Assembly (NCBI RefSeq): GCF_964355755.1
Contig: NC_092674.1
Location: forward strand, 191,001-255,000
Length of the DNA: 64,000 nt
From: Antedon mediterranea
Lineage: Eukaryota; Echinodermata; Crinoidea; Comatulida; Antedonidae
Direction: 5' to 3'
The position numbers and the translations under genes are program-made. The notes below the pieces were generated by a model. The model searched no databases. It saw only the letters and a program-made list of their open reading frames with translations, and was not told the DNA's origin. Position 1 is the stretch's first letter. Every line of letters begins with the position of its first letter. Positions 12,801-21,800 of this stretch are shown here, piece by piece.

Positions 12801-15800
12801 ATAGATTATTACGGTGTGTTGTATTAGTTCATGATTGGTATAGAGTATTACAGTGTGTTGTATTAGTTCCTGATTGGTATAGATTATTACGGTGTGTTGT
12901 ATTAGTTCATGATTGGTATAGAGTATTACGGTGTGTTGTATTAGTTCATGATTGGTATAGAGTATTACGGTGTGTTGTATTAGTTCATGATTGGTATAGA
13001 GTATTACGGTGTGTTGTATTAGTTCCTGATTGGTATAGAGTATTACGGTGTGTTGTATTAGTTCATGATTGGTATAGAGTATTACGGTGTGTTGTATTAG
13101 TTCATGATTGGTATAGAGTATTACAGTGTGTTGTATTAGTTCCTGATTGGTATAGATTATTACGGTGTGTTGTATTAGTTCATGATTGGTATAGAGTATT
13201 ACGGTGTGTTGTATTAGTTCATGATTGGTATAGAGTATTACGGTGTGTTGTATTAGTTCATGATTGGTATAGAGTATTACGGTGTGTTGTATTAGTTCCT
13301 GATTGGTATAGAGTATTACAGTGTGTTGTATTAGTTCATGATTGGTATAGAGTATTACGGTGTGTTTTATTAGTTCATGATTGGTATAGAGTATTACGGT
13401 GTGTTGTATTAGTTCATGATTGGTATAGAGTATTACGGTGTGTTTTATTAGTTCATGATTGGTATAGAGTATTACGGTGTGTTTTATTAGTTCATGATTG
13501 GTATAGAGTATTACGGTGTGTTTTATTAGTTCATGATTGGTATAGAGTATTACAGTGTGTTGTATTAGTTCATGATTGGTATAGAGTATTACGGTGTGTT
13601 GTATTAGTTCCTGATTGGTATAGAGTATTACGGTGTGTTGTATTAGTTCATGATTGGTATAGAGTATTACGGTGTGTTGTATTAGTTCCTGATTGGTATA
13701 GAGTATTACGGTGTGTTGTATTAGTTCATGATTGGTATAGAGTATTACGGTGTGTTTTATTAGTTCATGATTGGTATAGAGTATTACGGTGTGACGTATT
13801 AGTTCATGATTGGTATAGAGTATTACGGTGTGTTGTATTAGTTCCTGAATGGTATAGAGTATTACGGTGTGTTGTATTAGTTCATGATTGGTATAGAGTA
13901 TTACGGTGTGTTGTATTACTTCCTGATTGGTATAGAGTATTACGGTGTGTTGTATTACTTCCTGATTGGTATAGAGTATTACGGTGTGTTTTATTAGTTC
14001 CTGATTGGTATAGAGTATTACGGTGTGTTTTATTAGTTCCTGATTGGTATAGAGTATTACGGTGTGTTGTATTAGTTCATGATTGGTATAGATTATTACG
14101 GTGTGTTGTATTACTTCCTGATTGGTAATAGAGTATTACGGTGTGTTTTATTAGTTCCTGATTGGTATAGATTATTACGGTGTGTTGTATTAGTTCATGA
14201 TTGGTATAGATTATTACGGTGTGTTGTATTAGTTCATGATTGGTATAGAGTATTACGGTGTGTTGTATTAGTTCATGATTGGTATAGAGTATTACGGTGT
14301 GTTGTATTAGTTCATGATTGGTATAGAGTATTACGGTGTGTTGCATTAGTTCATGATTGGTATAGAGTATTACGGTGTGTTTTATTAGTTCCTGATTGGT
14401 ATAGAGTATTACGGTGTGTTTTATTAGTTCCTGATTGGTATAGAGTATTACGGTGTGTTGTATTAGTTCATGATTGGTATAGAGTATTACGGTGTGTTGT
14501 ATTAGTTCCTGATTGGTATAGAGTATTACGGTGTGTTGTATTAGTTCATGATTGGTATAGAGTATTACGGTGTGTTGCATTAGTTCATGATTGGTATAGA
14601 GTATTACTATTACGGTGTGTTGTATTAGTTCATGATTGGTATAGAGTATTACGGTGTGTTGTATTAGTTCATGATTGGTATAGAGTATTACGGTGTGTTG
14701 CATTAGTTCATGATTGGTATAGAGTATTACGGTGTGTTGTATTAGTTCATGATTGGTATAGAGTATTACGGTGTGTTGTATTAGTTCCTGATTGGTATAG
14801 AGTATTACGGTGTGTTGCATTAGTTCATGATTGGTATAGAGTATTACGGTGTGTTGTATTAGTTCCTGATTGGTATAGAGTATTACGGTGTGTTGTATTA
14901 GTTCCTGATTGGTATAGAGTATTACGGTGTGTTGTATTAGTTCCTGATTGGTATAGAGTATTACGGTGTGTTGTATTAGTTCCTGATTGGTATAGAGTAT
15001 TACGGTGTGTTGTATTAGTTCATGATTGGTATAGAGTATTACGGTGTGTTGTATTAGTTCATGATTGGTATAGAGTATTACGGTGTGTTGTATTAGTTCA
15101 TGATTGGTATAGAGTATTACGGTGTGACGTATTAGTTCATGATTGGTATAGAGTATTACGGTGTGTTGTATTAGTTCCTGAATGGTATAGAGTATTACGG
15201 TGTGTTGTATTAGTTCATGATTGGTATAGAGTATTACGGTGTGTTGTATTACTTCCTGATTGGTATAGAGTATTACGGTGTGTTGTATTACTTCCTGATT
15301 GGTATAGAGTATTACGGTGTGTTGTATTACTTCCTGATTGGTATAGAGTATTACGGTGTGTTTTATTAGTTCCTGATTGGTATAGAGTATTACGGTGTGT
15401 TTTATTAGTTCCTGATTGGTATAGAGTATTACGGTGTGTTGTATTAGTTCATGATTGGTAATAGATTATTACGGTGTGTTGTATTACTTCCTGATTGGTA
15501 TAGAGTATTACGGTGTGTTTTATTAGTTCCTGATTGGTATAGATTATTACGGTGTGTTGTATTAGTTCATGATTGGTATAGATTATTACGGTGTGTTGTA
15601 TTAGTTCATGATTGGTATAGAGTATTACGGTGTGTTTTATTAGTTCATGATTGGTATAGAGTATTACGGTGTGTTGTATTAGTTCATGATTGGTATAGAG
15701 TATTACGGTGTGTTGTATTACTTCATGATTGGTATAGAGTATTACGGTGTGTTGTATTAGTTCCTGATTGGTATAGAGTATTACGGTGTGTTGTATTAGT

Positions 15801-18800
15801 TCATGATTGGTATAGAGTATTACGGTGTGTTGTATTAGTTCATGATTGGTATAGAATATTACGGTGTGTTGCATTAGTTCATGATTGGTATAGAGTATTA
15901 CGGTGTGTTTTATTAGTTCCTGATTGGTATAGAGTATTACGGTGTGTTTTATTAGTTCATGATTGGTATAGAGTATTACGGTGTGTTGTATTAGTTCATG
16001 ATTGGTATAGAGTATTACGGTGTGTTGTATTAGTTCATGATTGGTATAGAGTATTACGGTGTGTTGTATTAGTTCCTGAATGGTATAGTAGAGTATTACG
16101 GTGTGTTGTATTAGTTCCTGATTGGTATAGAGTATTACGGTGTGTTGTATTAGTTCCTGATTGGTATATAGTATTACGGTGTGTTGTATTAGTTCCTGAT
16201 TGGTATAGAGTATTACGGTGTGTTTTATTAGTTCATGATTGGTATAGAGTATTACGGTGTGTTGTATTAGTTCATGATTGGTATAGAGTATTACGGTGTG
16301 TTGTATTACTTCATGATTGGTATAGAGTATTACGGTGTGTTGCATTAGTTCATGATTGGTATAGAGTATTACGGTGTGTTGTATTAGTTCATGATTGGTA
16401 TAGAGTATTACGGTGTGTTGTATTAGTTCATGATTGGTATAGAGTATTACGGTGTGTTGCATTAGTTCATGATTGGTATAGAGTATTACGGTGTGTTGTA
16501 TTAGTTCATGATTGGTATAGAGTATTACGGTGTGTTGTATTAGTTCATGATTGGTATAGAGTATTACGGTGTGTTGTATTAGTTCATGATTGGTATAGAG
16601 TATTACGGTGTGTTGTATTAGTTCCTGATTGGTATAGAGTATTACGGTGTGTTGTATTAGTTCATGATTGGTATAGAGTATTACGGTGTGTTGTATTACT
16701 TCCTGATTGGTATAGAGTATTACGGTGTGTTGTATTAGTTCATGATTGGTATAGAGTATTACGGTGTGTTGTATTACTTCATGATTGGTATAGAGTATTA
16801 CGGTGTGTTGTATTAGTTCCTGATTGGTATAGAGTATTACGGTGTGTTGTATTAGTTCATGATTGGTATAGAGTATTACGGTGTGTTGTATTACTTCCTG
16901 ATTGGTATAGAGTATTACGGTGTGTTGTATTAGTTCATGATTGGTATAGAGTATTACGGTGTGTTGTATTACTTCATGATTGGTATAGAGTATTACTATT
17001 ATTTAATCTCTTTGTTTATGACCTACCTCTAAATACCTCTTCTGTTATGAAGCAGTATGCAGACGATACAGTAATTTATAAACCTGTATTCAGTCGTCAT
17101 GATGCACTTACCTTACAACAGGATCTTTGTAAAATTTCCAAATGGTGTGAGGATAATAAAATGAAATTAAATGCAAAGAAGTGTAAAGTCATGCACATAA
17201 CTAGGAAACGTAATTATATCCCTCATTTTATTTATACAATCGAATCCAATCCCCTTGAAGCTGTTAATTCACATAAATATCTTGGTATTAACTTCTCACG
17301 TGATTTAACATGGTCTGCTCACGTTAATGATGTATCGATGAAATCTATGAGAATGCTTGGGTTTATCAAACGGTTTGTAGGTTTCAATGACACCGAAATT
17401 TTACTACGACTTTTCAATGCACTATGTCGACCTGTTATTGAATATGGTGCTCCTGTGTGGGATCCACATCAAAAACAACATAATATAGCTATTAACAAGT
17501 CATTAAGACGGGTTACTAAATTGTGTGTTGAAGGCGATTTCACTGACAGGCTTAAGATTCTAAATTTACCAGATATGGTTCAAAGAATGAAATTTCATAG
17601 TATAATTTTTGTAGTTAAGTGTTTGCATAATTTAATTGATTTTGATATATTTGAATACCTTAAAATTAATTCTCGGTATCCAGAGTCCCTCACCTTTAAA
17701 CACATGTATGCTAGAACTAATGCATTTAAATACTCCCTGTTTATTAATTTCCCTCGAATATGGGAATGTATCCCGCATGAAGTTCGTAACAAAGTCCTGT
17801 TTAACTTTGGGGGGTTTAGAAGGGATTTGAAAAAATGTATTACTGATATCGAATTCATCTAGACTATCACTGTGTTTTTATGTCTTTTGCGTTGTTCGTA
17901 CTATTAGTTGGGAAAGCCACTCGACAGTGCAGTTCTTTTGAACTGATCCACTTTTGGTTACCCGCAGGTGCTGATAGTACTTTTGTTCTGTTTTGTTGAA
18001 TGATGCCGTACCTTGTTTATGATTTTTGTATGTTACCTGGAAATTGAATAAAATAAAAAAAATAAAATAAAAAATTACGGTGTGTTGTATTAGTTCCTGA
18101 TTGGTATAGAGTATTATGGTGTGTTGTATTAGTTCATGATTGGTATAGAGTATTACGGTGTGTTGTATTAGTTCATGATTGGTATAGAGTATTACGGTGT
18201 GTTGCATTAGTTCATGATTGGTATAGAGTATTACGGTGTGTTTTATTAGTTCCTGATTGGTATAGAGTATTACGGTGTGTTTTATTAGTTCCTGATTGGT
18301 ATAGAGTATTACGGTGTGTTTTATTAGTTCCTGATTGGTATAGAGTATTACGGTGTGTTGTATTAGTTCATGATTGGTATAGAGTATTACGGTGTGTTTT
18401 ATTAGTTCATGATTGGTATAGAGTATTACGGTGTGTTGTATTAGTTCATGATTGGTATAGAGTATTACGGTGTGTTGTATTAGTTCATGATTGGTATAGA
18501 GTATTACGGTGTGTTGTATTAGTTCATGATTGGTATAGAGTATTACGGTGTGTTGTATTAGTTCCTGAATGGTATAGAGTATTACGGTGTGTTGTATTAG
18601 TTCCTGATTGGTATAGAGTATTACGGTGTGTTGTATTAGTTCCTGATTGGTATATAGTATTACGGTGTGTTGTATTAGTTCCTGATTGGTATAGAGTATT
18701 ACGGTGTGTTGTATTAGTTCATGATTGGTATAGAGTATTACGGTGTGTTTTATTAGTTCATGATTGGTATAGAGTATTACGGTGTGTTTTATTAGTTCAT

Positions 18801-21800
18801 GATTGGTATAGAGTATTACGGTGTGTTGTATTAGTTCCTGATTGGTATAGAGTATTACGGTGTGTTGTATTAGTTCATGATTGGTATAGAGTATTACGGT
18901 GTGTTTTATTAGTTCATGATTGGTATAGAGTATTACGGTGTGTTGTATTAGTTCCTGATTGGTATAGAGTATTACGGTGTGTTGTATTAGTTCCTGATTG
19001 GTATAGAGTATTACGGTGTGTTGTATTAGTTCATGATTGGTATAGAGTATTACGGTGTGTTGTATTAGTTCCTGATTGGTATAGAGTATTACGGTGTGTT
19101 GTATTAGTTCATGATTGGTATAGAGTATTACGGTGTGTTGTATTAGTTCATGATTGGTATAGATTATTACGGTGTGTTGTATTAGTTCATGATTGGTATA
19201 GAGTATTACGGTGTGTTGTATTAGTTCATGATTGGTATAGAGTATTACGGTGTGTTGCATTAGTTCATGATTGGTATAGAGTATTACGGTGTGTTGTATT
19301 AGTTCATGATTGGTATAGAGTATTACGGTGTGTTGTATTAGTTCCTGATTGGTATAGAATATTACGGTGTGTTGTATTAGTTCATGATTGGTATAGAGTA
19401 TTACGGTGTGTTGTATTAGTTCCTGATTGGTATAGAGTATTACGGTGTGTTGTATTAGTTCATGATTGGTATAGAGTATTACGGTGTGTTGTATTAGTTC
19501 CTGATTGGTATAGAGTATTACGGTGTGACGTCACAACGATAGAGAGCGCTGCATGGTTGCTAAACTGTAAAGATCTGTATTTCTATCAAATTATGTATCT
19601 TAGCTTGATTTTTTTTAACTTAAACTGTAGTTGAAGAATAAATAGATTATTAAAAACAAATATTTAGTGATCTTTTGAAATTTTAGTTTGTTTTTATTGA
19701 AAATTATTATGTTTTAAAATGACTACTTCAATAAGCCTATTCCAAACCATTGGTGATCTTGGAGTCACTCAGGCAGGCTGAACGCATTTTTGGTTGCGCC
19801 AGCAACCACGCAGCGCCACCCACTGTCGTGACGTCAGCACCGTGATACTCAATATGAACAAGTTTTGTGTTACTTCTTATACCTATTGTAGCGGTTGATT
19901 CATTGCATCAACATTTCTGTTTTGCTTCTTAGTATACCTATAGCGGTCGATTTGTTGTTACGGAAAAAACAAGTATTTGATTTTATCAAGTGGTCTGTCA
20001 TTGCTGTTTGTTTCATTCTAGTAAGTTACTTACCATATTTAATCTACATTATAATTTAAAATTTTCTGACTTTAGATAAAGCCTGCAAATCTTTTCTTTA
20101 TTATTGTTAAAATTACTACAAAAAGATTTTGAAATCTTAAAGTCTGAAATAATTTGTTTTAAAGGTTCCTCAAGTGTTAATTGATTCATATTACTACGGT
20201 AAACTTGTTATTGCTCCCCTAAATATTGTTTTATACAATGTATTCAGTGAGCATGGACCAAATATATATGGTAAGCATTTTTAGATTTCAAATATCAATC
20301 AAACTAGTTTAAGTACCTAAGATTAATTAGTCAATAGAATCCAATCTTGTAATCAAAATCAAAACAAAAATCTTTCTAATCAGTCACTTGTTTATTATAC
20401 TTGATTCCATTCATTGTAAGTTAATGTATCATTACTTTATTTTCATATTTGTTAGGTATTGAATCCTGGACGTTTTACTTTATTAATGGATTTCTTAACT
20501 TTAATATTGTATTACCATTGGCTCTGGTGGCTTTACCACTAACAGTAAGTTGAACTTTAATATTGTATTACCATTGGCTCTGGTGGCTTTACCACTAACA
20601 GTAAGTTGAACTTTAATATTGTGTTACCATTGGCTCTGGTGGCTTTACCACTAACAGTAAGTTGAACTTTAATATTGTATTACCATTGGCTCTGGTGGCT
20701 TTACCACTAACAGTAAGTTGAACTTTAATATTGTATTACCATTGGCTCTGGAGGCTTTACCACTAACAGTAAGTTGAACTTTAATATTGTATTACCATTG
20801 GCTCTGGTGGCTTTACCACTAACAGTAAGTTGAACTTTAATATTGTATTACCATTGGCTCTGGTGGCTTTACCACTAACAGTAAGTTGAACTTTCGATTG
20901 ATGTTTAAAGCAATCTATAGCATGAAGAATAATTCCATGTGATCATATTCAATAGAGTTTCTATAACGTCTGCCAATGTGCTTAAAATTTACAAAAAACT
21001 TGGTTGAAATGAGAGATCTGACTTAACTACTGGTATAAAACTCTTTTGTAGATTTTAGTTCAAAGCTTTCTGAATTCTAAGATGGATATGACACGTCAGT
21101 TACTTCCACCTTGGTTAAGTCTGCTGTCTATGTACATTTGGATCCTTGTGTTTTTTACAAGACCACACAAGGTAACTTATTTCACATTAGTAACTGGGTT
21201 TTTAAAGTGAGCCCTCTATATTTGCATTCCTTGTGTTATGCCCACTATATAAAAGGAGCAATCTTATTTTTCTGTAAACTAACTTCTAATAATTAAAACT
21301 ATTGTTAGTTTATTCATTAGTTAATTATTTAATTAAAGTATTTTAATTCTAATGATATTGTTAGAGAAGAACAACAGGAAAGAATCATTATTATCATAAC
21401 AAGGTCATGCAGAGTAAACAATGACTTAATTGTTTAATACAGTTTAGTTTGCTTAGAATAGTTTTTGTTTTCTTTAACAGGAAGAACGATTTTTGTTTCC
21501 TGTTTACCCATTATTCTGTTTGAATGCTGGGTGTAGTGTTGCTGCTATCCAGGTAAGCAAACTAATTTACAGCAAGTTTGCACTTGCAATCACAAACTTT
21601 AGTTTTCTTAATAAAGAATAGAGTGGAGTTGTGGCTTGGTGGTTATGATGCTTGACTACCACTCCAAGGGTCCTGGGTTCAAGTCCCGTCACAAGGACAA
21701 AATTACAACTCCATTCCCAAAGACTTGTAATAAGACTTTGTTTATGTAGAGCATCTTGTGTACATGTTTGTCTTGTGAACTTCTGAGGGTCCCTAATGAT

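Noticed and set aside
15451-17862. A single 803-codon protein combining the repeat and a reverse transcriptase
   Set aside because: The fusion is accidental: the satellite happens to be in frame with the truncated LINE fragment inserted at about 16998.
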